Shown: positions 1-8,660, counted from the stretch's first letter. The stretch is DNA of 64,000 bases from Bin5 sp965207495 (GCA_965207495.1 OZ242287.1:3038001-3102000); one strand, 5' to 3'. Numbers and translations are program-made. The notes: generated by a model from the letters alone, not told the origin.

Positions 1-1
1 A

Positions 2-937
2 GTCGCCCCTGTGCTTACGGCAGTTTCTGGTGACAGTCAAGTTGACCTCAGTTGGAACACAGTATCCGGCGCGGTACGCTACGAACTCTGGGCATGGGAG
101 AGCGTGGATGGCTGGCAACAGATCGGCGGCGACAACCTTACTGGCACAAGTGATCAACACACAGGCCTCTCCGCGGGCGATTCCTTCTATTACGCAGTCC
201 GTGCAGTGGACGCGCAAGGAAATACAGGGCCATGGTCACAATATGCTGAGGCAACGGTAGGGGCAACCTCCGGCGCATCGACCTCAACGCCAACCTCCAC
301 CCCAACCTCCACACCCACCGCTACGCCAACCTCCGCCGCGAGTGTATCACCCCGATCTCTGCCAGGCGTCGGCCCCAGATCAAATGGACCGACCGCAACG
401 CCAACACTCACATCGACAGCAACAACAACCGTCACGCCTACGCCGACAGCGAACGCCAACGTAAGAATCCAGCCCCCAGACACAGACAACGACGGATACA
501 GTACTCCCCTGACCGACTACGACGGAATCGACACTCCGACGACAGACTATGACGGCTTAAGCACACCTCCCTTTACTGACAATGATGGTATCTCCACACC
601 ATACACCGATTACGATGGCATCGATACACCCGCAACAACCGACAACGATGGCATCGACACACCCACAACAACCGACAACGACGGTATCGACACACCCACA
701 CCGACCGACAACGACGGCACCGACAGCGACGGCATCGACACGCCCACACCGACCGACAACGATGGCACCGACAGCGACGGCATCGACACGCCCACACCGA
801 CCGACAACGACGGCACCGACAGCGACGGCATCGACACGCCCACACCGACCGACAACGACGGCACCGACAGCGATGGCATCGACACACCCACACCATCAAG
901 CGGTTCAGACAGCGGAGCGAGCAGTGTTAGCAGTTAA
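2..937 (+). CDS. Secreted fibronectin III / Asp-rich repeat protein, 5'-truncated
   Basis: The reading frame is open from base 2, so the true start lies outside the window; the GTG at 11 reads as an internal valine. About the first 85 residues form one fibronectin type III domain (core DLSWNTVSGAVRYELW, ending FYYAVRAVDAQGNTGPWSQY). It closely resembles the three FN3 domains of the protein at 52636-54951, so the two are probably paralogous secreted proteins. A Thr/Pro/Ser linker follows, then about 130 residues of Asp-rich units (DNDGIDTP type). These end in four copies of a 16-residue unit encoded by a 48-bp tandem repeat. DxDxDG spacing recalls thrombospondin type 3 calcium-binding loops, so calcium binding is a reasonable inference. 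No cell-wall anchor or C-terminal membrane segment is visible. Substrate unknown. Confidence 0.85.
   Translation, partial: VAPVLTAVSGDSQVDLSWNTVSGAVRYELWAWESVDGWQQIGGDNLTGTSDQHTGLSAGDSFYYAVRAVDAQGNTGPWSQYAEATVGATSGASTSTPTSTPTSTPTATPTSAASVSPRSLPGVGPRSNGPTATPTLTSTATTTVTPTPTANANVRIQPPDTDNDGYSTPLTDYDGIDTPTTDYDGLSTPPFTDNDGISTPYTDYDGIDTPATTDNDGIDTPTTTDNDGIDTPTPTDNDGTDSDGIDTPTPTDNDGTDSDGIDTPTPTDNDGTDSDGIDTPTPTDNDGTDSDGIDTPTPSSGSDSGASSVSS
704..895. repeat. 48-bp tandem repeat, four copies, in-frame
   Basis: Four consecutive 48-bp units (704-751, 752-799, 800-847, 848-895) are nearly identical, differing by scattered synonymous changes. Each encodes the 16-residue unit TDNDGTDSDGIDTPTP. Less regular relatives of the unit precede them from about 480. 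The in-frame period means copy number can vary without breaking the protein. Confidence 0.95.
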
Positions 938-2162
938 AGAACAGCCTCAAGCCTCACCTGCAACCATTCCTCTTTATCCCCAGGTAGCATTTCCTCACGA
1001 CCCATATCTGCCTGGGTTGCCCAAACTCTTTGACGGGCAGTGGGTTTGGCAATCAGCTCGAGAATACTCTGAATTCTGGGACGCTTCCCCTGTTCAAATT
1101 CGCGTGCGCCAGTTCAGCCACATTCCCGGAAGAACAGCCATCGTAAGTTACATCGCCGAGTGGGATCCAGAGGCATACATCCCGTCGGAGATTTTCACTT
1201 TCCGTCTTGAATCGGGCAGGCCGCTATCATTCTCTCGCTACCCGCAGGACCATGCGTTACCGGGGCTTGAGACCGCTGCCCATCCCGACTCAGGTCTGAG
1301 ACTACTGAATCAACACGTGTTTGCGTTCCCAAGGCGCAAGCTGCGTGTGGAAATGGTACGGTACCGACCGGGCAGTCGCGCCGTTCTTCGACACCGATCT
1401 GGCAAGATTCGTTTGTATGTACGCGTGATGAGACCTTCAGCGCTACCCAATTTGCTCGCGGCTGCAGAGCTAGCCGGGCACTCCGACTTCGCAGTTCCCA
1501 GTGTCGTTGGATCCTGGGGCGAAGGAGGGGTCGTCTGGCTTTCCGAGATTCCCGGGAGGAACGTACGACGGCTCATGGGCAGTGGCGGACCACCAGAACC
1601 CGACCTGGTCTTGGAAGCACTCGAGAGCCTCTGGGCAGTTCCTCTGCAGACCGAAGGTCGCCCGTTCAGTCTGGAAGGGGCATTTCGGCGGGCAAGACGA
1701 ACATTCAGACATGCACTAAACGGCTTCGACACTGCACATGAGCTTCTCGACACAGTTACGCGGGAGTTGGCCCCATTTGTTCGTTCGTGGCAGCCCACAA
1801 CGACCGCTCACAACGACTTCTACGATGATCAGATGCTGGCCCTGCCAGACGGGCGCGTTGCCATCGTCGACTTTGAAGAAGCCGGCCCGGGTGACCCAAT
1901 GTTGGACGTAGGAAACTTCCTGGCACACCTCAAATGGGCATCCTGCATGGGACGCAGGCCCAAAAAGGACGTGAGCGGCGCATACTACGCACAGCTCAGA
2001 TCGGCTGCCCTCAATCGATTTCACTGGAGCGAGCAGGAGCTGAACCTGCGCGAAGCAATCTGCCTGTTCAGAGTTACCACCAACACGATAAGACGACCCT
2101 CAGAAGAGTGGCGAGGTCGAACCCTGAAAGGATTGAGCCTGGTTAACGAGCGACTAACTTGA
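924..2162 (+). CDS. Aminoglycoside phosphotransferase-fold kinase
   Basis: A 412-residue protein of the APH/choline kinase-like superfamily. The catalytic loop reads AHNDFYDDQ (family form HxDxxxxN) and the metal-binding segment reads IVDFEEAGPGDPMLDVG, both in the expected order in the C-terminal half. The N-lobe includes a plausible ATP-lysine strand (RLYVRVMR). The frame is open much further upstream, but that part is a shadow of the repeat gene. GTG at 924 is chosen because GGAG lies at 914-917, 6 nt before it. This start overlaps the upstream gene by 14 nt, suggesting translational coupling. The second catalytic-loop residue is Asn rather than the common Gly. The substrate cannot be told; a small hydroxylated metabolite or sugar is likelier than an antibiotic. 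Confidence 0.8.
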   Translation: MLAVKEQPQASPATIPLYPQVAFPHDPYLPGLPKLFDGQWVWQSAREYSEFWDASPVQIRVRQFSHIPGRTAIVSYIAEWDPEAYIPSEIFTFRLESGRPLSFSRYPQDHALPGLETAAHPDSGLRLLNQHVFAFPRRKLRVEMVRYRPGSRAVLRHRSGKIRLYVRVMRPSALPNLLAAAELAGHSDFAVPSVVGSWGEGGVVWLSEIPGRNVRRLMGSGGPPEPDLVLEALESLWAVPLQTEGRPFSLEGAFRRARRTFRHALNGFDTAHELLDTVTRELAPFVRSWQPTTTAHNDFYDDQMLALPDGRVAIVDFEEAGPGDPMLDVGNFLAHLKWASCMGRRPKKDVSGAYYAQLRSAALNRFHWSEQELNLREAICLFRVTTNTIRRPSEEWRGRTLKGLSLVNERLT

Positions 2163-2736
2163 TCCGACCCCAAGACGTAAATACCCATTTTGCGTCAAAC
2201 TGGTTTCGCAAGAGAGCCCATCGCAATAGCCCAAGATGTCAAAACAGGCTTGGGTGACGATCGGTTCCCTGTCGGCCCGGCACCGACCCTGACATTCGAC
2301 GCGCCGGAAACTCGGCCTGAGCAAAAGCCATTCTCTCAGACTCGAACTGTCCTGACTCCCGTCCACCTCAGATCAGACATCTAAGAACCGAAGACTCGAT
2401 GCTCGCATAGTCGTCTGACAACGCGCATTCATGCCGTACACTGACGCAAGTCAGAGACCAGCAGAGAAGTCGGCCATCTCGCGGCAGAGGGTCCGCAAGA
2501 ATATGGCGGCCTCGACCTGAGCCTCCCCTGGTATGCGAGTCAGTTTCCCTTGAACTATGCAACCAAGAGTCTAACGGCTGAGTAGCATCAGCCCTCAGCT
2601 GCGGATAGTTTCCTGGACCTACTTTCGCCTCCGCCTGGAATTTCAACTTCCTATGAGGGCTTCAATATGTCACCTGGAGTCGAATGCCGCCTCCCCGAGC
2701 ACCGGTCTACAGCAAAATATCAAAAGTCAGACTATG

Positions 2737-2764
2737 TTGCGGCATCTCAACATCGTGTTAATAT
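2737..2764 (+). promoter_or_regulatory. Possible promoter of the export operon
   Basis: A -35-like TTGCGG at 2737-2742 and a -10-like TAATAT at 2759-2764 are separated by 16 nt, about 110 nt before the lipoprotein start. The match to consensus is modest and overlaps the TGTTAA repeat described separately. Confidence 0.3.
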
Positions 2765-2775
2765 CCTGTTAACAG
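2756..2775 (+). promoter_or_regulatory. TGTTAA direct repeat, 11-bp period (Pho-box-like)
   Basis: TGTTAA occurs at 2756-2761 and again at 2767-2772, exactly one 11-bp turn apart. The second copy lies in the palindrome CTGTTAACAG. Pho boxes of PhoB/PhoP-type regulators are direct repeats with 11-bp period, and a TTAACA core is known from Bacillus. Two units are few, so this is only a candidate. Confidence 0.3.
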
Positions 2776-2874
2776 GCAACTAATAGAGTAGTAATAGGAA
2801 GTTGGCTACTCGGCAGATGAAGTGTTGCGGCCTAAAGGCCGCGGCGCGCCTCCAGCAGAAAGGAAGTCAAGTAT

Positions 2875-3615
2875 ATGAATCGGGCAATGGCAGTCCTTCT
2901 CATCGCTGTAAGCATATTGGCACTTTCCGCCTGCAACCGAAACGACGATTCCCCGCCGGCAGGAGCCGACGAGGCCGCCAATGGCTCAACGCAAGAGACG
3001 GAGACTGTTTCAACAGCCGACGGCCAGTCATCTTCGTCGTTGGACAATTCCTACGAAGGAGCCCTACCCCCGACAAACCAGCTCATTCTGGGGATTCTCA
3101 AGTTGGAAGATACTGATCATGCCGTGAACGGAGCCCAAGCCGCCTCAATGCTGGCTCTGTGGCAAGCTCTCCAAAGTGGGACCATCCAAAACCAGACTGA
3201 GCGCGCCGCAATTCTCCGCCAGATCGAAGGAACCCTGACCGACGCACAGATCGACGCCATCGGCGCCATGCAGCTGACCTTCACCGACTTGAACGACTGG
3301 GCTGAAGCAAATGGGTTAGAACTGCCCCAGTTCGGGCAAGGAGGCGAGGGTAGGCAGGGAGGCCAGGGAGGCCAAGGGGGCCAGGGCGGCATTTTTGCCG
3401 ATATGTCGGCAGAGGAACGGGCCGCATTCCGTCAGGAGATGCAGGAACTCTCGCCGGAAGAACGCAGCGAGCGACTGCAGGAAATGGGAGTTGAAGTTCC
3501 CGAAGGTGGTTTCCAAGGCGGCGGCGGGCAAGGCGGCCCCGGCGGAGCTGGCGGCCGCTTCGGCCAACTGATGGTCCCTCTGATCGAGCTACTTGAGTCC
3601 AAAGCTTCACTCTAG
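2875..3615 (+). CDS. Gly-rich lipoprotein of the MacAB-like operon
   Basis: A 246-residue lipoprotein. The N-terminus is a signal peptide ending in a lipobox (LALSAC), so Cys20 would be lipidated and the rest exposed outside the membrane. After a Ser/Thr-rich stretch, residues about 65-150 look helical (LTDAQIDAIGAMQLTF region). A Gly/Gln-rich stretch (GGQGGQGGQGG) follows, then a charged helix with MSAEERAAFRQEM and a second Gly-rich run before the C-terminus. AGGAAG at 2861-2866 lies 8 nt before the ATG. The gene is first in an apparent operon with an HlyD-type adaptor, ATPase and FtsX-type permease (gaps of about 50-85 nt), so it may be an accessory or substrate-binding part of that exporter. 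I do not recognise the family. Confidence 0.8.
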   Translation: MNRAMAVLLIAVSILALSACNRNDDSPPAGADEAANGSTQETETVSTADGQSSSSLDNSYEGALPPTNQLILGILKLEDTDHAVNGAQAASMLALWQALQSGTIQNQTERAAILRQIEGTLTDAQIDAIGAMQLTFTDLNDWAEANGLELPQFGQGGEGRQGGQGGQGGQGGIFADMSAEERAAFRQEMQELSPEERSERLQEMGVEVPEGGFQGGGGQGGPGGAGGRFGQLMVPLIELLESKASL

Positions 3616-3663
3616 CAACGTTGCCGTGCCAAGTCGCCAAACCGCGGCGAACGGAGACTACCT

Positions 3664-5187
3664 GTGAAGACGATTCTTCTGAGTCTCGTAATACTGCTCG
3701 TATTCGGCACCGGTGCCTACTACGGTTACAACACCTATTTCGTTACCGAACAGCCTGAAGCCGCCGCGCCTGAACTGCAGACAGCCCAGGTGCGCCGCGG
3801 CGATCTCGTTCTGACTGCCGGAGGAATCGGCACGCTCTTCGCCGGTGAAGAGACTAAAGTCGGCTTTCCCAGCAGTGGAATCGTCAGCAGCATCGCAGCA
3901 CATGTTGGCGACCGAGTCGATGTAAATCAAGTACTGGCAACGCTGGCGTATGACTCTACGCTGAATTCACAGCTCATCTCGGCCCAGATCAACCTGCGAC
4001 TGGCCGAAATCGCACTCATCGAGTTGACCGGAGAAGTGAGCGGGGCCGACCTCGCCGCGGCTCAATCCAGTCTGGCATCCGCGCAAGCCGAGTATGACCG
4101 CCTCGTCGCTCCGCCCACAGCCGAAGAAGTCAACGCCGCCCGCAGCGAGCTGGTCAGCGCGCAGAGCGCCCTCAACACTCTCCTGGCAGGTCCCTCGGAC
4201 GATACAATGACAAGCCTGCATTCCGACCTGAAGTCGGCGGAAGTCGCTAGGGCCGAAGCCCAGTCCGCCTACGACAGGGTCGCCTGGCGCAACGACGTCG
4301 GCAGAACCTCTGAGGCAGCAAACCTTCAAGAAGCTACACTTGCCTACGAAAAGGCCCTGGCCCAGTTCAATATTGGATCTGCGGGCGCTGCAGAAGACGA
4401 GGTCGAATCAGCCAGAGGGCGAGTCTTACAGGCCCAAAATACACTCAACCTTCTGCTTCAGAACGCAGAAGAACTCGACGTGGCCGCAGCAAGGGCCAAG
4501 GTAGAACAGAATCGCGCCGCGCTGGAAGACCTTCTGGACGGGCCCAGCGCTGAAGCCCTTGAAAAGGCTGAATTGGCTGTAGAGCAAGCCCGCCTGGCTG
4601 CTGAAGACGTTAAGCGAGAGATTGAAGGCGGCGCCATTCGGGCCCCTATGGCTGGGGTAGTCACGTCGGTCTCCATTGAGCAAGGGGACGCCGTGACCGG
4701 AGGGCCAATCATCGGCATGGCCAACATCGATGTCGCCCAGGTCCGCTTCTGGATCGAAGAGCTGGATATATCCGCTGCAGTGCCCGGGTTTCCTGTTAGC
4801 ATCGTCTTCGAGGCTTTCCCCGAATTCAGCTATACAGGAGAGATTACACGCGTCGAACCGGCTCTGGTGGATGTCGACGGGGCCTCCGCCATTCAAGCGT
4901 GGGCCAGCATCGATATGACCCAACACGCGGCGCCTCTCCTGTTCGGCATGAACGCCGAGGTAGAGATTATCGCCGGCGAAGCCCGAAATACGCTGCTCGT
5001 ACCCGTCCAGGCCCTGAGAGAGATCAGTCCCGGGCAATTCGCTGTCTTCGTGGTTGGACCGGGTGACGAACTCGAATTTCGCCCTGTGCAGGTAGGACTG
5101 AGGAATTTCGTCAGCGCTGAGGTACTTACTGGGCTGGAAGAAGGCGAGACCATCAGTACCGGCGATGCCCAGGTAGGAAGCAACTGA
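3664..5187 (+). CDS. HlyD/MacA-family membrane fusion protein
   Basis: A 507-residue periplasmic adaptor subunit. A single N-terminal membrane anchor (ILLSLVILLVFGTGAYYGY) is followed by a biotinyl-lipoyl-like half (AGEETKVGFPSSGIVSSI), then about 230 residues of Ala/Glu/Gln-rich heptads forming a long coiled coil. The second lipoyl half (GAIRAPMAGVVTSVSIEQGD) and beta-barrel domains (VPVQALREI, GLEEGETI) follow. This order is standard for adaptors of MacB/LolD-type ABC transporters. The start is GTG, with GGAG at 3653-3656 and 7 nt spacing. The coiled coil is long for MacA, and no outer-membrane channel gene is nearby, which fits a single-membrane cell. It probably couples the ATPase and permease downstream to export of an unknown substrate. 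Confidence 0.9.
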   Translation: MKTILLSLVILLVFGTGAYYGYNTYFVTEQPEAAAPELQTAQVRRGDLVLTAGGIGTLFAGEETKVGFPSSGIVSSIAAHVGDRVDVNQVLATLAYDSTLNSQLISAQINLRLAEIALIELTGEVSGADLAAAQSSLASAQAEYDRLVAPPTAEEVNAARSELVSAQSALNTLLAGPSDDTMTSLHSDLKSAEVARAEAQSAYDRVAWRNDVGRTSEAANLQEATLAYEKALAQFNIGSAGAAEDEVESARGRVLQAQNTLNLLLQNAEELDVAAARAKVEQNRAALEDLLDGPSAEALEKAELAVEQARLAAEDVKREIEGGAIRAPMAGVVTSVSIEQGDAVTGGPIIGMANIDVAQVRFWIEELDISAAVPGFPVSIVFEAFPEFSYTGEITRVEPALVDVDGASAIQAWASIDMTQHAAPLLFGMNAEVEIIAGEARNTLLVPVQALREISPGQFAVFVVGPGDELEFRPVQVGLRNFVSAEVLTGLEEGETISTGDAQVGSN

Positions 5188-5236
5188 TCGTTAGAGATAG
5201 CGCAACTGCCCGCGGCCCATACTTTACGGAGACGAA

Positions 5237-5953
5237 ATGAGCGATCTCGTCATCGAGATTACCAAGTTGACCAAAGTCTATGGCGAAGGTGACATCGCAG
5301 TCCATGCTCTCGATGAGCTGGACCTGCAGGTTGAACGCGGCGAGTTTGTCGCTGTCATGGGGCCTTCTGGTTCAGGCAAGTCGACCTTGATGAATGTCAT
5401 AGGCTGCCTGGACCGGGCAACCAGCGGTCTCTATATTCTCGACGGCGAGGACGTCAGCAGCCTCAATCGCGACCAGCTGGCATCGGTACGCAATCGTAAA
5501 ATCGGATTCGTCTTTCAGTCTTACAATCTGTTGCCGCGCCTGAGCGCACGCAAAAATGTAATGCTGCCGATGATGTACAATGGCTTTCAGAACTGGACCG
5601 AGGATCAGCGCAGCCAGAGGGCCTCAGAGGTACTCGATCTCGTTGGCTTGGGTGAACGACTCCACCACCTGCCCACCGAGCTGTCCGGTGGACAACAGCA
5701 GCGAGTAGCGATCGCCAGGGCTTTGATTAACGACCCGTCACTCATTCTGGCCGACGAGCCTACAGGGAACCTTGACTCCCGCTCCAGCACCGAAATCATG
5801 GCTATTTTCCATCGGCTGCATCAGCAGGGAGCGACGATAGTGATGGTTACACACGAGGCAGAACGCGCCCGAGAGGCTGAGCGGGTCGTCAATGTTCTGG
5901 ACGGAAAGGTCGTCGCGCTTCAGTCTGAGATCGATCGAATGGTGGTAGCTTGA
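5237..5953 (+). CDS. ABC transporter ATPase, MacB/LolD type
   Basis: A 238-residue ATP-binding subunit of normal family length. It has Walker A GPSGSGKST, Q-loop VFQSYNLLPRL, signature LSGGQQQR, Walker B LILADEPTGNLDS and H-loop VMVTHE. The text ADEPTGNLD and the opening strand pattern (KVYGEGDIAVHALD) are typical of the MacB/LolD/FtsE group rather than importers. GGAG sits 5 nt before the ATG. It lies between the HlyD adaptor and the FtsX-type permease and would form a cytoplasmic homodimer powering that transporter. Confidence 0.95.
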   Translation: MSDLVIEITKLTKVYGEGDIAVHALDELDLQVERGEFVAVMGPSGSGKSTLMNVIGCLDRATSGLYILDGEDVSSLNRDQLASVRNRKIGFVFQSYNLLPRLSARKNVMLPMMYNGFQNWTEDQRSQRASEVLDLVGLGERLHHLPTELSGGQQQRVAIARALINDPSLILADEPTGNLDSRSSTEIMAIFHRLHQQGATIVMVTHEAERAREAERVVNVLDGKVVALQSEIDRMVVA

Positions 5954-6036
5954 CATCCGCCGAAAACGCCCAAGGAATACCCGTCATTCCAACGGCCCGC
6001 ACGACGAACAAGGTAATCTAAGAGGAGAAATTGCAC

Positions 6037-7362
6037 ATGCTGCAGGACTCTGTCAGAACTGCACCCATAGGCAAACAGAGGCTGGAGGATGAATCCTTCA
6101 AAGACCTGCATGGAATGACTCTCCCCAACTCCTTTCGCGTCGCCTGGGAAGGCGTGATGCTGAACAAGCTGCGTTCATTTCTTACCACCCTGGGAATTAT
6201 CATCGGTGTCGCCGCTGTAATCATCATGCTGGCAGTAAGCGCCGGCGCAGAGGCAGAGATTGAGGATCAAATCAGCGGGCTGGGTGCCAATCTGATCATG
6301 GTTACCCCATTCCGCAGTTTTGGAGGCGTCCGCGGCGCCGGAAGAGGGTTCTCAGGTGGGGGCCCGGGCGGCATCACCACATTTACTTATGACGAAGTTA
6401 TCTTCCTCTCCGAAAACCTCAGCAACGTCAGCGGGGTATCCTTGGAGCAGAGCACAACCCAAACTGTCAAAGGTGGCGATGCCACGCTGAACAGTGTCTC
6501 AATCGTTGGCGTAACAGCTGACTTTCTCGAAGTACGCGACTATGAAATCGGGCAGGGCCGCTTCTTTTCCCACGCCGAAAACGAAGCAATTCAACGCGTC
6601 GCCATCCTCGGCGCCGGCATTGCCGCGGACCTGTTTGATACCGCCGACCCGATCGGTCAGCAAGTGCGCATTGGCTCCTCCCGCTTTACCGTAATCGGCG
6701 TCATGTCCGAACAGGGCGTCGTCGGCGCAACCGACAACGACGGCCGCATCTATATTCCCGCCTCGGTTGTCTTCAAAAAGTTCGGCGGAACCGGCTTCGG
6801 CGGTGACAGGGTACGTATGATCCTGGTTAAAGCCGAGAACGGCGACGTGATGGACAGCGTGATGGAACAGATAACTGCGTTGCTGGCCGGGCGCCGTCAG
6901 GTCGATCCCACCGAACCCAACTTTGGCGTGCGAACCCAGCAGGACATCGTTGATGCCCGGGCTTCCACCACGGCAGCCTTCCGCAGCCTCCTTGCCTGGG
7001 TGGCCGCAGTGTCGCTCGTCGTAGGCGGCATCGGCATCATGAATATCATGCTCGTCAGCGTGACCGAACGAACCCGCGAGATCGGCCTCCGCCAGGCCCT
7101 CGGCGCACGCCCGCGCGACGTGCAGCGGCAATTCCTGCTCGAGGCGGTCATGCTCAGCCTGGTCGGCGGACTGGCAGGTCTGATATTCGGCGTGGGCGGC
7201 TCTTTCGTCTTCGGAGAACTAGGCGGACTGCGCACCGAACTCGTGCCGCTGTCGCTCCCTTTGGCCTTCGGCGCATCTGCCGCTGTAGGCATCTTTTTCG
7301 GTTACTACCCCGCAACCCAAGCGGCGCAGTTGGACCCAATCGAAGCCTTGCGCCGTGAGTGA
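6037..7362 (+). CDS. MacB-type ABC transporter permease (FtsX domain)
   Basis: A 441-residue permease with the MacB layout. It has an N-terminal transmembrane helix (LRSFLTTLGIIIGVAAVIIML), a large extracytoplasmic MacB_PCD domain of about 250 residues, and a C-terminal FtsX region with three helices. The family signature GGIGIMNIMLVSVTERTREI and the ending ATQAAQLDPIEALRRE are present. A TTG at 6031 is in frame, but AGGAG at 6023-6027 is only 3 nt from it and 9 nt from the ATG at 6037, so the ATG is taken. The N-terminal cytoplasmic tail is longer than usual. A Gly-rich loop (GGVRGAGRGFSGGGPGG) in the extracytoplasmic domain echoes the Gly-rich lipoprotein at the head of the operon. Confidence 0.93.
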   Translation: MLQDSVRTAPIGKQRLEDESFKDLHGMTLPNSFRVAWEGVMLNKLRSFLTTLGIIIGVAAVIIMLAVSAGAEAEIEDQISGLGANLIMVTPFRSFGGVRGAGRGFSGGGPGGITTFTYDEVIFLSENLSNVSGVSLEQSTTQTVKGGDATLNSVSIVGVTADFLEVRDYEIGQGRFFSHAENEAIQRVAILGAGIAADLFDTADPIGQQVRIGSSRFTVIGVMSEQGVVGATDNDGRIYIPASVVFKKFGGTGFGGDRVRMILVKAENGDVMDSVMEQITALLAGRRQVDPTEPNFGVRTQQDIVDARASTTAAFRSLLAWVAAVSLVVGGIGIMNIMLVSVTERTREIGLRQALGARPRDVQRQFLLEAVMLSLVGGLAGLIFGVGGSFVFGELGGLRTELVPLSLPLAFGASAAVGIFFGYYPATQAAQLDPIEALRRE

Positions 7363-7392
7363 ACACTACCTCGGCCAAGTCGTGTCAAACCA

Positions 7393-7413
7393 TTTCGGCT
7401 TCTGAAGCCGAAA
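7393..7413. other. Perfect 10-bp inverted repeat between permease and HhH lipoprotein genes
   Basis: TTTCGGCTTC at 7393-7402 pairs with GAAGCCGAAA at 7404-7413 around one base. It lies just after the permease stop. No U-run follows on either strand, so it may be a weak or processing hairpin separating the two gene groups rather than a classical terminator. Confidence 0.5.
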
Positions 7414-7441
7414 GCCCCCACATTATCTGGAGTTTCTCTTG

Positions 7442-7999
7442 ATGAATTCTGCGATGAGAAGTATTGCCCTTTCTGTTGTGTTACTTGCCTTCCTTCTAAT
7501 TCAGAGTGCTTGCACGCCACCGACCTCGCCGGCGGACTCGTCCTCGACTGCCCAGCAAGAATCGGTCGCTGCCGGGCCATCTGAAAACACGACCTCTGAA
7601 GACTCAGCCACTGATGGCGAGATTGTTCTGGATAGGATTAACCTGAACGACATGACTCGCGAAGAGCTGCTGGAAACAATCCCCGACTTTGGCAATCGCA
7701 TGGTGCGGGAGTTCTTCGAATATCAACCCTACGTCAGCATTCAGCAGTTTCGCCGTGAAATCGGCAAATATGTCGACGACGAACAGGTCGCATACTACGA
7801 AAGCTATATCTATGTGCCGGTCGAGGTCAATGATTCCGACGCCGAAACGCTGAAGCAGATTCCGGGTATCACTGACGAGATTGCAGAGGCGCTTATGTCA
7901 GCGCGCCCCTTCGACTCAACCGAAGCTTTCTTGGCCGCGCTTTCCGACCACATCGGCGAAGAGCAGATCGAAGCGGCCTCTGCCTACCTGAACGAGTGA
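7442..7999 (+). CDS. Lipoprotein with two helix-hairpin-helix (ComEA-like) domains
   Basis: A 185-residue secreted lipoprotein. The signal sequence ends in a lipobox (LIQSAC), followed by a Ser/Thr linker. Residues about 65-120 start INLNDMTREELLETIPDFG and residues about 135-185 contain VNDSDAETLKQIPGITDEIA. Each is a helix-hairpin-helix of the ComEA type, where NLN..T.EEL..IPG is the usual pattern. ComEA-type proteins bind DNA outside the membrane during competence, and DNA binding is inferred here only from the fold. In-frame starts are TTG 7439 and ATG 7442; GGAG at 7429-7432 suits either, and the ATG is used. It precedes a small membrane protein by 4 nt. Confidence 0.8.
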   Translation: MNSAMRSIALSVVLLAFLLIQSACTPPTSPADSSSTAQQESVAAGPSENTTSEDSATDGEIVLDRINLNDMTREELLETIPDFGNRMVREFFEYQPYVSIQQFRREIGKYVDDEQVAYYESYIYVPVEVNDSDAETLKQIPGITDEIAEALMSARPFDSTEAFLAALSDHIGEEQIEAASAYLNE

Positions 8000-8003
8000 C
8001 GCA

Positions 8004-8450
8004 ATGAGCTCAGACATCCTGGTCAACCGATTTCGGACCTTTCTCCTGCTTGTCGCAGGCATAACCTGTGTCTTTACAATCGTAGAACTGTGGCTGGAAG
8101 AACATACAGGAGACCCTCCCCAGCTGATTCCCTTTGTCCTCTGCGGGCTTGGCACTGTCGCGATCGCGGCCGTCCTCATTCGTCCACGACGTGCCACCCT
8201 GAGGACGCTTCGAATCGTTATGGGCGTCACGCTATTTGGCAGCCTCTTTGGACTCTTCGAGCATATCGAACATAACTTGGAATTTGCCCAGGAAATCCGG
8301 CCCAACGCGACTTTCTCAGTCCTGCTTTCGGACACCTTGCACGGAGCAAACCCGTTGCTGGCCCCAGGAATCCTGGCCCTTTCCGCGGTCCTGGCCATCG
8401 CGGCCACCTACTTTCACCCACGGCTGCAAGAGCCAGACTCCGCCGGATAA
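8004..8450 (+). CDS. Small four-helix membrane protein, unknown function
   Basis: 148 residues with four predicted membrane segments (around residues 10-30, 38-56, 68-85 and 112-132) and short polar loops. The ATG follows the stop of the HhH lipoprotein by 4 nt, so the two are almost certainly cotranscribed. I recognise no family. An acidic/His-bearing segment (LFEHIEHNLEFAQEI) follows helix 3. Confidence 0.65.
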   Translation: MSSDILVNRFRTFLLLVAGITCVFTIVELWLEEHTGDPPQLIPFVLCGLGTVAIAAVLIRPRRATLRTLRIVMGVTLFGSLFGLFEHIEHNLEFAQEIRPNATFSVLLSDTLHGANPLLAPGILALSAVLAIAATYFHPRLQEPDSAG

Positions 8451-8660
8451 GATCGACTCGCCCTTCGGTTCGCCCGGACTGATTCCCGCCTGCGCGTTCC
8501 CATTGCCATGAGGTTGCCCTTTCAAAACAGCCAGGGCTAAACTGCTTTGTAAGCGAGAAATTTCCCCCACACTTTCGGGCGCACGCTGCCCGAGCGACAA
8601 ACAGCCCCTGGTTCTTGCCAGGAAACCAGCCACCATGTTTCTCCCTCTCCTTCATTCAGG

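Larger units (their letters stand above)
2163..2874. other. Intergenic region, 712 bp
   Basis: No credible gene is visible; short open frames here lack ribosome sites and family-like composition. Near its right end lie a candidate Pho-box-like repeat (2756-2775), a weak promoter (2737-2764) and a GC hairpin in the presumed 5' UTR of the next gene. In that hairpin GCGGCCT at 2827-2833 pairs with AGGCCGC at 2836-2842. Confidence 0.5.

Noticed and set aside
573..899. Cys/Arg-rich minus-strand frame and other open frames in the Asp-rich repeat
   Set aside because: Artefact of a repeat whose period is a multiple of three; all six frames lack stops there.
582..923. N-terminal extension of the kinase gene to the ATG at 582
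   Set aside because: This part is the Asp-repeat coding DNA read in another frame; the GTG at 924 has a well-placed GGAG.
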